52,743 bases of DNA, taken from assembly GCA_012728855.1 (NCBI GenBank), contig JAAYEH010000100.1:1-52743 (forward strand), read 5' to 3'. The number at the start of each line of letters is the position of its first letter. The stretch's first letter is position 1. Below are positions 6,490 to 16,122 of the stretch, piece after piece. A program made the position numbers and the translations under genes. The DNA is from Rhodopirellula sp. GTDB lineage: Bacteria > Planctomycetota > Planctomycetia > Pirellulales > Thermoguttaceae. Below the pieces are notes generated by a model. It had not been told where the DNA came from, did not search any database, and saw nothing but the letters and a program-made list of their open reading frames with translations.

Positions 6490-9189
6490 TCAGGTTTCGA
6501 CGTCGACGAGTTCCTTCTTCACAATCACGACGTCCTCTTCCTGCTCTTCGTTGAGCACGAAGCCGCGGTTGCGGAAGGTTGCCAACATGCGGGCGTTTTC
6601 TTTGGACGTTTCCGCCACCACTCGCTTGGCGCCCCAGCGCTTGGCGACCTCGAGCGAGTAGTCGGTGAGCAGTCCGCCCAAGCCGTGGCCGTGCCAGCGG
6701 TCGACGACGATAACGGCGTACTCGGCCGCTTCGTGATTCATATCCGCCACCAGGCGGCCCACGCCGATCAGCTTCCGTTCTCCGTCCTCTTCGACCTCGG
6801 CGACGATGCCGAGTTCACGATCGTAGTCGATGAAGCAATAGCGTGAGGCCATCTCGTGCGTGGTCTGTTTGAAGAGATAGCTGAAGCGGAACCAGAGCGA
6901 CTGCGTCGAGCAACCTGCCAGCAGCTCGTGCCACATCGGTTCATCTTCCGGTTTGATCGGCCGCAAGATTACCGGCGTGCCGTCCTTCAGCCGCCGCTCG
7001 GTGACGAATTCCTCGGGATAGGGACGAATGGCCAGGTGCGCGTAGGGCCGCACAGTGTGGACGACCAGTTCCCGGTCAACGATCACCCGCGCGTCCAGCG
7101 CGATGACGTCGTCCGATGTTACCAGGAGCGGATTGACGTCGAGTTCCTTGATCTCCGGATAGTCGGCCACCAGGTAGGAGAACCGCATGAGAATTTCGAT
7201 GAGCCGGTCGATATTCACACCCGGTCGTCCCCGGTACCCTTGCAGTAGCGGCCACGACTTGAGCGACTCCAACATGCGCCGCGCCAGCGATTCGGTCAAC
7301 GGCGGCAGCGCCAGGGCTCGGTCGCGGAAGACCTCGGCCGCGATGCCGCCCATGCCCACCATGATCACGGAGCCGAAGACCGGGTCGCGCTTGGTGCCGA
7401 TGATCAATTCGAAGCCGCTGGGATAGGTTACCATGTTCTGCACGGTGACGCCAAGGATCGTTGCGTCGGGGCGCTTCTCGCCCGCCGTCTTCAACATGCG
7501 CGTGAATGCCTGGCGGACGGCGTCGTCGTTGCCCAGGTTCAGGGCTACACCGCCGACGTCCGTCTTATGCGTGATTTGCGGCGAGTGGATCTTCATCACG
7601 ACGGGGAAGCCCAATCGCTGGGCGACTTCGACCGCCTCCTCGGCGGTGCGAGCCAAGTAGGGCTTGGTGACCGGGATCTCGTAGGCTTCCAAGAACGCTT
7701 TGGAGACGTTTTCCGAAAGGATGTCGCTTCCTTCGGTGAGGATGGTGTCGAAGACCCCTTTCAGCCGCTTGCGATCCAGGCTGAACGACACGGGGATGTC
7801 GCGCGGCGTCTCGTGAAGGATTTGGAGGTTGCGGGCGTACGACACCAGATGCATGAAGGCCCGCACCGCCTGCTCCGGCTTGGTGTAGCTGGGGATCCCC
7901 GCCTTATTGAGCAGCAGGAGCCCTTCGGCGACAGAGCTACCGCCCATCCAGGCAGCCAAGACCGGTTTGTGCCCCTTGGCGGCGGCCTGCCCGACCGCGG
8001 TCGCCGTGCCGCCCGGATCAGTCATCGCCTGGGGAGTGAGGATAACCAGCACGGCGTCCACCCCCGGGTCTTCCAGCACCACCTCCAACGCTTTCGAGTA
8101 GCGTTCCGGCGGCGCATCGCCGAGCACGTCCACGGGGTTGTTGTGCGACCAGAAGGGCGGCAGGTGCTCGTTGAGCTTCTGAATCGTCTCTTCCGAGAGG
8201 GAGGCGAGTTTTCCGTCGCGTGCGATCAGGGCATCCGTGGTCATCACGCCCGGGCCGCCCGCGTTGGTGATGATCGCCAACCGATCGCCCTTGGGAGGTT
8301 GCTGGCGGGCAAGCAACTCGGCGCAATCGAACATGTCTTCGACCTGGAAGATCCGCTCGATGCCGGCTCGTTGAAAGGCAGCTTCGTACACGGCGTCCAC
8401 ACCGGCCATGGCACCGGTATGGGAGGCGGCGGCCTGAGCCGACTCGGCAAAACGGCCCGCCTTGTAGGCTACGATCGGCTTGGTTCTCGCAAACGCACGC
8501 GCGGCCGACATGAACTCGCGAGCCTCATTGATCGACTCGATGTAGAGAATGATCGACTGGGTCTCGGTCGCCGACCCGAAGTAGTCGATCAGATCGCCCA
8601 TGCTGACATCGAGCATGTTGCCGACAGAGACGAAATACGAGAAACCGATCCCCTCGTCGATAGCCCAGTCGAGCACTGAGGTACACAGAGCGCCGGATTG
8701 GGAGATGAATCCAATATGACCCTTTTTAGGGGTGGAAGCCGCGAAGCTGGCGTTTAGAGAAATGCCGGGCACGATGATTCCCAGGCAGTTTGGGCCAAGA
8801 ATCCGCATGCCGTCGAATTTTCTCTGCTCTTCGATCACCAGTTGTTCGAGTTTGCGGCCCTCTTCGCCGATCTCACGGAACCCCGCCGAAATAATGACAA
8901 TGCCACGCGTACCGGCTTCTCCGAGAGATCGCACCAATGCGGGTACACTGACGGCCGGCGTGCAGATTACCGCCAAATCCGGGGGGTGAGGAAGTGAGAA
9001 TACGTCCTTATAAGCCTGGATCCCTTGGACGGATTCCCTCTTCGCATTGATCGGGTAGACAACCCCGCGGAATCCGGAACCAATAAGATTCCGGAGCACC
9101 GTGTATCCGACGCTCGTCGGCGTATCGCTGGCCCCAATCACTGCAACGCGGTGCGGATCGAAAATCTTGTCGAGGTTCAGAATACTCAC
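6490..9189 (-). CDS. NDP-forming acyl-CoA synthetase fused to a GNAT acetyltransferase
   Basis: This 899-residue fusion starts with a CoA-binding Rossmann domain (VAVIGASDTP, residues 15-24), followed by succinyl-CoA-ligase-like domains (GPNCLG near 132; FISQSGAL near 161). It then has an ATP-grasp domain (YEIPVTKPYLA to MKIHSPQITHKTDVGGV) and a C-terminal GNAT domain with the acetyl-CoA motif HGHGLGGLL. His257 in ASHTGAMAG fits the phospho-histidine of ADP-forming acetyl-CoA synthetases, and a His in THKTD fits the second one, so the synthetase part may be active. The architecture resembles bacterial Pat/YfiQ-type protein acetyltransferases, which acetylate lysines of central enzymes. The GTG at 9189 is chosen because AGGAG sits 6-8 bases upstream and the CoA domain begins at once. 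The gene is monocistronic and lies opposite its neighbours. Confidence 0.9.
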   Translation of the reverse strand: MSILNLDKIFDPHRVAVIGASDTPTSVGYTVLRNLIGSGFRGVVYPINAKRESVQGIQAYKDVFSLPHPPDLAVICTPAVSVPALVRSLGEAGTRGIVIISAGFREIGEEGRKLEQLVIEEQRKFDGMRILGPNCLGIIVPGISLNASFAASTPKKGHIGFISQSGALCTSVLDWAIDEGIGFSYFVSVGNMLDVSMGDLIDYFGSATETQSIILYIESINEAREFMSAARAFARTKPIVAYKAGRFAESAQAAASHTGAMAGVDAVYEAAFQRAGIERIFQVEDMFDCAELLARQQPPKGDRLAIITNAGGPGVMTTDALIARDGKLASLSEETIQKLNEHLPPFWSHNNPVDVLGDAPPERYSKALEVVLEDPGVDAVLVILTPQAMTDPGGTATAVGQAAAKGHKPVLAAWMGGSSVAEGLLLLNKAGIPSYTKPEQAVRAFMHLVSYARNLQILHETPRDIPVSFSLDRKRLKGVFDTILTEGSDILSENVSKAFLEAYEIPVTKPYLARTAEEAVEVAQRLGFPVVMKIHSPQITHKTDVGGVALNLGNDDAVRQAFTRMLKTAGEKRPDATILGVTVQNMVTYPSGFELIIGTKRDPVFGSVIMVGMGGIAAEVFRDRALALPPLTESLARRMLESLKSWPLLQGYRGRPGVNIDRLIEILMRFSYLVADYPEIKELDVNPLLVTSDDVIALDARVIVDRELVVHTVRPYAHLAIRPYPEEFVTERRLKDGTPVILRPIKPEDEPMWHELLAGCSTQSLWFRFSYLFKQTTHEMASRYCFIDYDRELGIVAEVEEDGERKLIGVGRLVADMNHEAAEYAVIVVDRWHGHGLGGLLTDYSLEVAKRWGAKRVVAETSKENARMLATFRNRGFVLNEEQEEDVVIVKKELVDVET

Positions 9190-9557
9190 AGTAGGCTCCT
9201 GCCGGGGGGGATGTAAGGATCGCCTGGAAGTCGGGACGATGGGGGAGAGCGGGTGGCGAAACCAGATAATATAGTATGTCGCCGCAAATCGCGAAAGCAT
9301 TGAGGATATGGTTATTGGATTCGTTTGCATTAAGTTTATGGATTGCAGAAATTGAGCTACCTGCAATGCTCTTGACACTTCAGATAGATTAGGAAACCAA
9401 CCGTTGGAGTTAGTCAAGATGACGGGAACGATTTCTCGGCCCGAGAAGTTCTCCGTGTTGAGAATTGTTGACACGGCCTCGGCTCGTGCCTGATACTCGC
9501 AGCAGCGAGTATTTCTGCGGGGCAACCCGCGCCCGTGCCATCAGGAAGGAGTCGTCC
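9190..9557. other. divergent intergenic region holding promoters for both neighbours
   Basis: These 368 bases separate the synthetase gene (minus) from the beta-helix gene (plus). The middle part, about 9260-9400, is clearly AT-rich compared with the genes. A minus-strand TATATT can be read at 9268-9273, but its -35 is poor. No open frame here has a recognisable product. Confidence 0.5.
9468..9497 (+). promoter_or_regulatory. possible promoter of the beta-helix gene
   Basis: TTGACA at 9468-9473 is followed after 18 bases by GATACT at 9492-9497, about 60 bases before the GTG start at 9558. The -35 box is perfect; the -10 matches four of six positions. A second TTGACA at 9372 has no matching -10. 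Confidence 0.4.
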
Positions 9558-12245
9558 GTGAGAGCAGCATTCTTTGCATCCATCGTCTTTACGGTTGCCT
9601 TGGCCCCCGCGGCCGAGTTCTATGTTTCCCCTACTGGAAACGATGCGAATCCGGGCACGGTGGACAACCCCCTGGCTACACTTGTCGGTGCAAGGAACGC
9701 CGTCCGGCAGCTCAAATCGGAGGGCCCCCTCGCCAAGCCGGTCCATATTGTGATTGCGGATGGGACGTACCGGGTTTCGGAACCGCTGGTGTTGTCGCCG
9801 GAGGACAGCGGCGCTCAAGAAGCTCCGGTCACCTATCGAGCGGCGCCTGGGGCTCGCCCAGTCTTCAGCGGCGGACGCGTTATCAAGGATTGGCAGCAGG
9901 GCGCAGACGGCTTGTGGACCGCCCGTGTCCCGGAAGTGGCCGCTGGAAGTTCGTATTTCGAACAGCTTTTCGTCAACGGTCGTCGGGCCACGCGAGCGAG
10001 GACGCCCAACAAGTTTTTCTTTCATCTGCAGGACGTCCGCGAAGAGATTCTCGAGCCGGGCAGTTCGAAGCCCAAGCAGGCCCGGCAGACCGTCCGCCTG
10101 CGCGAAGAGGATTTCCGGCAAGCTTTCGGCGACCTGCGCCCCGAAGAACTGCGCGACGTCAACCTTGTCGTGTACCACAATTGGGACAACACGCGGCGAT
10201 TTCTCGACCGCATCGATGCACAAGCGTCGACGCTGGTGACCAGCGGTGAAGGGATGAAGCCCTGGAATCCCTGGCGGCGAAACGCCCACTTTCTGCTGGA
10301 AAACTACTCGGCCGCACTCGACGCTCCCGGCGAGTGGTATCTTGCGCGCGACGGCGTTCTCTCCTACAAGCCGCTGCCCGGCGAGGACATGACCGAGGCG
10401 ACGGTCGTGGCGCCGGCAGCCGAAAAATTCATCGTGATCCAGGGCGACGCGGCGGCGGGGAAGTTCGTCGAGCACGTTGCCTTCCAGGGATTGACCTTCC
10501 ATCACGGCCAGTGGATCACGCCGCCCGGCGGATTCGAGCCGGCCCAGGCCGCCGCGCCGATCGAGGCGGTGGTGATGGTCGATGGCGGCCGCGATATCCT
10601 CATCGAGGACTGCGAGATCGGTCATGTCGGCACGTATGTCGTCTGGTTCCGCAAAGGCTGCCGCAATTGCACGCTGCGGCAGTCGTACCTGCACGATTTC
10701 GGGGCGGGTGGAGTCCGCATCGGGGAGACCGGTATCGCCGCTAACCCGCAGGAGCAAACCAGTCACATTCAGGTCGACAACAACATTATCCGCCACGGCG
10801 GCCGCATCTTCCCGTGCGCCGTGGGCGTGTGGATCGGCCAGAGCGGCGACAACGCCGTCACCCACAATGAAATCGCCGATCTCTACTACACCGGCATCTC
10901 CGTGGGCTGGCGCTGGGGCTACGCGGAAAGTCTCGCCAAGCGTAATGACCTTGCCTTCAATCGCGTACACCACATTGGCTGGGGCGTGCTCAGCGACATG
11001 GGCGGAATCTACACACTCGGCCCGTCGGAAGGAACAACGGTCCGCAACAACGTCTTCCACGACATCTATGCGTACTCCTACGGTGGCTGGGGCCTTTACA
11101 CCGACGAAGGCAGCACGGGCATCCTCTTCGAGAACAACCTCGTCTACCGGACCAAGACCGGCGGATTCCACCAGCATTACGGCAAGGAGAACATCGTTCG
11201 CAACAATATCCTCGCCTTCGCCAAGCTCTACCAGATCCAGGCCACCCGCGTGGAAGACCACCTCTCCTTCACGCTGGATCGCAATATCGTCTATTTCGAC
11301 AGCGGCGAATTGCTCTCCGGGCGCTGGGAGCAAATCCGGCACGAAAGCCGCAACAATACCTATTGGGACACCCGCGGCGAGCCGATCCGCTTCATCGGCC
11401 AACCGTTGGAAGCCTGGCAGGCGAAAGGGCACGAACAGAAATCCCAGATCGCCGATCCGAGATTCGCTGATCCGAAGGCCGGCGACTTCCGCTTGGCGGA
11501 GGATTCGCCGGCATTGAAACTCGGTTTCCAGCCGTTCGACGCGAGCAAGGCGGGCGTCTATGGCGAACCCGATTGGATACGCAAGGCGTCCGACGCAGAA
11601 TATCCGCCGCTGGAGGTCGTGCCCGATCCGCCGCCGTTGGAAATCCTCGACGACTTTGAAACGGCCGCCGTGGGCCAGGCGCCCAGTGGCGTGCAGGCCA
11701 ACGTCGAGAACAAGGGGGACGCCATCGTCGTTACCGACGAGGCCGCGGCCGGCGGGAAGCAAAGTGTCAAAATCGCCGACGCTCCGGGGCTCCGCCAGTC
11801 GTTCAACCCGCATCTGGTCTACGGCGGGGTACACTACGATTCGGGAACGGTCTTGAACACGTTCGACCTGCGAGTTGAATCGGGGGCCAACGTGCAGGTC
11901 GAATGGCGCGACTACAGCGAATCGGACTATCGGACGGGCCCAACATTGCAGATTCGTGCTGGCCAACTAGAATTGGGCGGAAGCCGCCGACTGGAGATCC
12001 CGGCCGGCAAGTGGATCAAGTTCGAGGTCGTCAGCGCCGTGGGCGAACCGTCCAAGGGGAACTGGGCGTTGCGGCTGACGATCCCCGGGCAGCCGTCACG
12101 AATCTTCCGCGATCTGCCTTACGCCAGTCCGGAGTTCAAGAAACTCACCTGGGTCGGTTTTATCAGTGCGGCAACCGACAAGACCGTGTTCTACCTCGAC
12201 AATTTCGTCCTTCGGCGTCAAACCGCGGAAACCAAGGACCAGTGA
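9558..12245 (+). CDS. secreted right-handed beta-helix protein, probable glycoside hydrolase or lyase
   Basis: The 895-residue product starts with a signal peptide ([19 protein letters not shown]) and then [14 protein letters not shown], the usual opening of parallel beta-helix carbohydrate-active proteins. Helix rungs run to about residue 660, with repeated short N-rich turns such as [17 protein letters not shown] and [12 protein letters not shown]. The last 200 residues form a separate beta-rich, concanavalin-like module ([21 protein letters not shown]). The overall shape recalls GH141-type or pectate-lyase-like enzymes, but no catalytic residue can be assigned with confidence. The GTG at 9558 is chosen because AGGAAGGA lies 7 bases upstream and the signal peptide starts there. 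It is followed closely by a small ORF and an amidohydrolase, so the three may form an operon for glycan breakdown. Confidence 0.82.
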   Translation: MRAAFFASIVFTVALAPAAEFYVSPTGNDANPGTVDNPLATLVGARNAVRQLKSEGPLAKPVHIVIADGTYRVSEPLVLSPEDSGAQEAPVTYRAAPGARPVFSGGRVIKDWQQGADGLWTARVPEVAAGSSYFEQLFVNGRRATRARTPNKFFFHLQDVREEILEPGSSKPKQARQTVRLREEDFRQAFGDLRPEELRDVNLVVYHNWDNTRRFLDRIDAQASTLVTSGEGMKPWNPWRRNAHFLLENYSAALDAPGEWYLARDGVLSYKPLPGEDMTEATVVAPAAEKFIVIQGDAAAGKFVEHVAFQGLTFHHGQWITPPGGFEPAQAAAPIEAVVMVDGGRDILIEDCEIGHVGTYVVWFRKGCRNCTLRQSYLHDFGAGGVRIGETGIAANPQEQTSHIQVDNNIIRHGGRIFPCAVGVWIGQSGDNAVTHNEIADLYYTGISVGWRWGYAESLAKRNDLAFNRVHHIGWGVLSDMGGIYTLGPSEGTTVRNNVFHDIYAYSYGGWGLYTDEGSTGILFENNLVYRTKTGGFHQHYGKENIVRNNILAFAKLYQIQATRVEDHLSFTLDRNIVYFDSGELLSGRWEQIRHESRNNTYWDTRGEPIRFIGQPLEAWQAKGHEQKSQIADPRFADPKAGDFRLAEDSPALKLGFQPFDASKAGVYGEPDWIRKASDAEYPPLEVVPDPPPLEILDDFETAAVGQAPSGVQANVENKGDAIVVTDEAAAGGKQSVKIADAPGLRQSFNPHLVYGGVHYDSGTVLNTFDLRVESGANVQVEWRDYSESDYRTGPTLQIRAGQLELGGSRRLEIPAGKWIKFEVVSAVGEPSKGNWALRLTIPGQPSRIFRDLPYASPEFKKLTWVGFISAATDKTVFYLDNFVLRRQTAETKDQ

Positions 12246-12248
12246 ACC

Positions 12249-12449
12249 ATGATACGCCCGATTCCCGCCGCCGGCGCGGCTCTTTTGGCGATGTTGACGT
12301 TGCTGGCCGCGATGGGCCGGGCCGACGGCAAAGCAAACCCAGTTGCCTTGAACGTAGTCTTCGGCGATGAGCCGGTACGGATCACGAGCAAGCGATCGGC
12401 AAGCTCGTACTCGATGTTTAATGCGATTCAGATCGTTCCGCTTCGATAA
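12249..12449 (+). CDS. small putative secreted peptide
   Basis: This 66-residue frame starts with ATG 3 bases after the beta-helix stop codon and ends 23 bases before the amidohydrolase. Its N-terminus is a convincing signal peptide (AAGAALLAMLTLLAAMGRA) followed by only about 40 residues without a known motif. Tight spacing on both sides favours translation in the same transcript. It could equally be the remnant of a longer exported protein. No function is proposed. Confidence 0.4.
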   Translation: MIRPIPAAGAALLAMLTLLAAMGRADGKANPVALNVVFGDEPVRITSKRSASSYSMFNAIQIVPLR

Positions 12450-12472
12450 GAACCATCCGAGGAACCATAACG

Positions 12473-13576
12473 ATGACATCCCAGTTTACTCGACGCGAGT
12501 TTATCCGCACCGCCGCGGCAGGCTCGTCCGCCTTGGCTTGGCTCGGCGCCTGTCAAGGGCCGGCGACTGCGGCGGATGGTGCGGTGCAAACCGAGAATCC
12601 CTTTACCTTGGCGACCATGCCGCGGGTCGACGTCCATACGCACATCGGCAATACGTGGGAAGTGCTCGACCAGGTGATCGAGTTGCGGCAGTCCCTGAAG
12701 GAGCAGAGTCAGGCGGACCTGGCCATGTGCTTCAGCTTGGGACGGGCCGAACCGCCCGACATGGCCGAGCTGCGCCGGCGCTACGGGGGCCGGATCCAGT
12801 TCTGCATCAGCGACTACGATATCCAGAAAGGGAAGCCCTGCCGCTTCTCGCCGCAAGATCTCGCCGATTGGCAGAAACGGGGCGTGGTGGGTTTCAAATT
12901 CTATCCGGGTTGGCAGCGCGGCATCCAGATCGATCAGGCGATCTACGAACCGATCTTCGACAAAATGGAAGAAATCGGCATGGTGGCGGCCTCGCCCCAC
13001 GTGACGAACCCCTGTGGAACCTTTGGCCGGCGCACCGAATGGTTTTCCGAACCGGTGGAATTCTGGCGGCAGCAACGAGCCTGGGAGAACGTGCTGAAGA
13101 AGCACCCGCGGCTGGTCGTGGTCAACGCCCACATGCTCTGGCTGTGCTACTCGGACGAACAATTGGACTGCCTGCGGTACATGCTCCAGACGTATCCCAA
13201 CTTGAACGTCGATCTGGCCACGACGCCCGTCTTTTTGCACGCCGTCGCCCGCGATAATCTGCGGGATTTCATGATCGCCCACGCGGATCGAATCCTCTTC
13301 GGAACCGACATGGCCAGCTCGTGGTTCGTCCCCGTGCTCGACAAACGGCTGCCGAACATCCGGGATAAAGCTCCGCAATACCAGCGCTACTTCGATCTTC
13401 TCGAAACGGACAAGGAACTGCCGAGCGGCATTAAGGACGAGCATAAGCTTCATGGCCTGGCACTGCCGCAGGAAGTGCTCGAGAAGATCTATTTCCGCAA
13501 CGCCATGCGGATCTATCCGCACGTCGCCGAAGCACTGGCGGAATTGGGCTATTTCGGCAAGAAGGTATCGAGTTGA
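12473..13576 (+). CDS. Tat-exported amidohydrolase-family metal-dependent hydrolase
   Basis: The 367-residue protein opens with a twin-arginine signal, TRREFIRTAAAGSSALAWLG, and a Cys soon after that may be lipidated, so it is probably exported folded and perhaps membrane-anchored. The catalytic core is an amidohydrolase-2 type TIM barrel: DVHTHIG supplies the HxH metal ligands, GVVGFKFYPGW a central strand with a Lys, VVNAHMLW another His, and LFGTDMAS the late Asp. Members act as decarboxylases, lactonases or hydrolases of cyclic compounds; the substrate here cannot be told. AGGAA lies about 8 bases before the ATG at 12473. It follows the beta-helix gene in the same direction, suggesting a joint role in carbohydrate or aromatic acid use. 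Confidence 0.82.
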   Translation: MTSQFTRREFIRTAAAGSSALAWLGACQGPATAADGAVQTENPFTLATMPRVDVHTHIGNTWEVLDQVIELRQSLKEQSQADLAMCFSLGRAEPPDMAELRRRYGGRIQFCISDYDIQKGKPCRFSPQDLADWQKRGVVGFKFYPGWQRGIQIDQAIYEPIFDKMEEIGMVAASPHVTNPCGTFGRRTEWFSEPVEFWRQQRAWENVLKKHPRLVVVNAHMLWLCYSDEQLDCLRYMLQTYPNLNVDLATTPVFLHAVARDNLRDFMIAHADRILFGTDMASSWFVPVLDKRLPNIRDKAPQYQRYFDLLETDKELPSGIKDEHKLHGLALPQEVLEKIYFRNAMRIYPHVAEALAELGYFGKKVSS

Positions 13577-13698
13577 CGCGCGTTTGATCCCCCAGTAGAC
13601 TTGTGTATCTGTTGATCGTCCGGTTTCGCTTTACACACTCCAGCACCCCTGATATCCTCTGCCAAAACGACAGAGTCGCCGGCAGGACTGCTCACAGC

Positions 13699-15180
13699 AT
13701 GAATACCGAACGCCGTAAGCAATCCGGAGCCTACTATACGCCGGAAGCCGTTGTCGCTTCACTGGTCCGGTGGGCGACGCGTTCGGCAGGAGACAGGATG
13801 CTCGACCCTGCGTGCGGGGATGGACGGTTCCTGGTGGCCCATTCCAATAGTGTTGGTGTGGAGCATGACGGTGATGCCGCGGCGATTGTCCACGCCCGAG
13901 CGCCAGGTTGCCTGATTCATGAGGGCGATTTCTTTTCGTGGGCGGCAGAGACACGGGAACGATTTCAGTGTGCGGCGGGGAACCCGCCGTTCATACGGTA
14001 TCAACGATTCACGGGCGAAGTCCGCAACCGGGCGATCCGGCTTTGCGCTCGCCATGGGGCTACGTTCACATCACTCACTTCGTCGTGGGCGCCGTTTATC
14101 GTGGCAACAGCAACCCTCCTGGAGCCGAATGGCAGGATGGCATTTGTTGTGCCTGCGGAAATTGGCCATGCCCCCTACGCGCAGCCGGTACTCAAATATC
14201 TTGCCCGGCACTTTGACCTTGTGCAAGTCATCGCGGTGCGTCAGAAGCTTTTCCCAGGGCTATCTGAGGACTGTTGGCTGCTCTACTGTGCCGGCTGGGG
14301 TGGTCGTACGGAAACGATCGCTTTGTCCATCTTGGATTCCTTTACATTTCAGGAATCGCCTCCGGAACCGAACGTTTGCGTCGCACTCCAGGACTGGCAG
14401 CGATGGGGCGGCCGACTTCGCCCGTTTTTGCTGTCGTCTTCATTGCGCTCCTTTTATTGGGAAATCAGCGAGTCGCCCCAATCCCATCGATTCCGAGAAC
14501 TGGCTCGAGTTGGAATAGGCTACGTGACAGGCGCGAACGAGTTTTTTCACTTGCGTCCCTCCGATGCGGAGCGACTCGGCGTGCCGGAGAGGTTTCTGCG
14601 GGCATGCGTTCGCAACGGACGATGCCTGACCGGCAGAGCCATTACCCAGGCGACCGTGGATAAGTGGCGACGTAGCGACGACCCGATGCTGCTGCTACGT
14701 TTGACCAATGCGGATCCAATACCGAAAGCCGTCAGGGACTATCTCGACTCAGCGGCGGGCCAGCAAGCTCGTGAAACGTATAAGTGTCGTAGTCGCAAGC
14801 CCTGGTACGCAGTTCCCGACGTAACAGTTCCCGACGCTTTTCTCTCGTATATGAGCGGGGAGACGGCCGCGTTGGTTGCAAACCGCGCGAAGTGCGTGGC
14901 TACCAATTCCGTCCATGTTGTTCGGCTCAGCGGCGTATGGAATCTCTCGGAGTTACAGGACGCGTGGGAGCAGCCGTTCACGGAATTGAGCTGCGAACTG
15001 GAAGGCCACCCACTCGGCGGTGGAGTGCTGAAGCTTGAACCCCGCGAGGCGGGCCAGGTCTTGCTGAGTCGGGCAAAGACGCTCAGGCACGAGATGGTTG
15101 CTGAGGTTGCTGAGGGGCTGGAAACGATGCGACGTTGGAGACACTATGGCCAGAACGCCCGCTCCCTGCCGATGGATTAG
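13699..15180 (+). CDS. N6-adenine DNA methyltransferase of a restriction-modification system
   Basis: The 493-residue product is a gamma-class (TaqI-like) methyltransferase. It begins with SGAYYTPEAVVASLVRWA, typical of this group, followed by the AdoMet-binding motif I DPACGDGRFL (residues 36-45) and the catalytic motif IV NPPF (95-98). The C-terminal half (about 230-490) has no catalytic motif and is probably the target-recognition region, including GYVTGANEFFHL, which resembles TaqI-C type domains. The start at 13699 gives the normal distance to motif I; an upstream frame extension to 13603 adds a non-conserved Cys and Arg-rich tail. It overlaps the next gene by 35 bases, so both are translated from one message. 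It should methylate adenine in the site cut by the partner. Confidence 0.9.
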   Translation: MNTERRKQSGAYYTPEAVVASLVRWATRSAGDRMLDPACGDGRFLVAHSNSVGVEHDGDAAAIVHARAPGCLIHEGDFFSWAAETRERFQCAAGNPPFIRYQRFTGEVRNRAIRLCARHGATFTSLTSSWAPFIVATATLLEPNGRMAFVVPAEIGHAPYAQPVLKYLARHFDLVQVIAVRQKLFPGLSEDCWLLYCAGWGGRTETIALSILDSFTFQESPPEPNVCVALQDWQRWGGRLRPFLLSSSLRSFYWEISESPQSHRFRELARVGIGYVTGANEFFHLRPSDAERLGVPERFLRACVRNGRCLTGRAITQATVDKWRRSDDPMLLLRLTNADPIPKAVRDYLDSAAGQQARETYKCRSRKPWYAVPDVTVPDAFLSYMSGETAALVANRAKCVATNSVHVVRLSGVWNLSELQDAWEQPFTELSCELEGHPLGGGVLKLEPREAGQVLLSRAKTLRHEMVAEVAEGLETMRRWRHYGQNARSLPMD

Positions 15181-16006
15181 CTTCCAGGATGCTCTTAATG
15201 CATTCGTGCAAAACGTATCGGGACACCAGGGCTCTGGTCATATCAAGCCGCTGCACTGGTATGTTGCTTGCCGACTCGTGCTTGAAGGAGGCTTTCGCCC
15301 GGACGACATTACACCGCGTCCGCCTTTTGAGATACGGCCACGAGGCAGCCGGCTCTCTCTCGAGCATGTACCAGAGAGCGGGCGGGCCGGTGAGCGGACG
15401 ATTCTGGGTGGATTGAAGACCAAGAACGTCGACGTTGTTGTGACCAAGAATGGAATTGGGCCGGTGCTTGCCGTGTCCATGAAAGGCACACTGAATGCTT
15501 TTCGAAACCTGACGAATCGGATGGAAGAGGCGGTCGGAGATTGCACGAATCTCCACATCTCGTATCCGGCGCTGGTTTATGGATTTCTTCAGGTAATGCG
15601 CGCCAATCGTGCCAGTGAAGGTGTCGCTCCCAACGATATCGCCATCTGCCAGAATGGCACGATTGCCGACACCATCTCTCGTTACCATGATATCATGGCT
15701 CGACTTTCCGGTCGCGACGATGTGCGAAGCGAAACGACAAGATACGAAGCAGTGGCTCTGGTTCTGGCTGATACAGAGCCATCGAGAGCGGGCGAGGTTG
15801 TCGAGTCTTTTCCGCCCGAGGGCAGCCCGCTTTGTGTGCGGGGGTTTTTCGAATCGTTGTATCGTCAATACGATCAGCGGTTTGTCTACGCGGCACCCGG
15901 GCTGGAGTCTGTCACGCGCCGACTCGCCTGGGCGGCGGAATCTCCTGCGTTCGCCGGGGGGGTACCCGTTGACTTTAGGCCGCGTCTTGACCTGGCAGTG
16001 ACGTGA
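15146..16006 (+). CDS. probable type II restriction endonuclease with unusual active site
   Basis: This 286-residue frame overlaps the end of the methyltransferase gene. Its position is the main reason to call it the cognate nuclease; no family is recognised with certainty. The central segment has the pattern of a PD-(D/E)xK core: Asp96 in KNVDVVVT, then after a turn GPVLAVSMKG with Ser111 and Lys113. The usual acidic residue before the Lys is a Ser, while Glu127 lies 14 positions after Lys113. The same arrangement (SxK followed by a displaced Glu) is known from the Cfr10I/Bse634I group. The N-terminus has an HIKPLHWYVACRLVLEGGF stretch. The start at ATG 15146 is preferred; an earlier in-frame start at 15098 would lengthen the overlap. 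Confidence 0.65.
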   Translation: MARTPAPCRWISFQDALNAFVQNVSGHQGSGHIKPLHWYVACRLVLEGGFRPDDITPRPPFEIRPRGSRLSLEHVPESGRAGERTILGGLKTKNVDVVVTKNGIGPVLAVSMKGTLNAFRNLTNRMEEAVGDCTNLHISYPALVYGFLQVMRANRASEGVAPNDIAICQNGTIADTISRYHDIMARLSGRDDVRSETTRYEAVALVLADTEPSRAGEVVESFPPEGSPLCVRGFFESLYRQYDQRFVYAAPGLESVTRRLAWAAESPAFAGGVPVDFRPRLDLAVT

Positions 16007-16122
16007 ACGACCAGCAGGGCGATTGGGGATCGGTGGATGGCCGGCGTTGATGCCCGGCGGTGGCGGGAGCGGTACAAGTCGTTTGTTCTTCAGTCACGCC
16101 CGTTCACAGGCGTTGTCCACGT

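Noticed and set aside
7567..8679. Plus-strand frame of 370 codons opposite the acyl-CoA synthetase fusion
   Set aside because: It is fully antisense to a gene with clear CoA-binding, ATP-grasp and GNAT motifs, and its product is Arg, Gly and His-rich without a domain.
9414..11966. Minus-strand open frame of 850 codons opposite the beta-helix gene
   Set aside because: It mirrors the plus-strand gene codon by codon, has no recognisable domain and no start context. The plus-strand protein has a signal peptide and family motifs.
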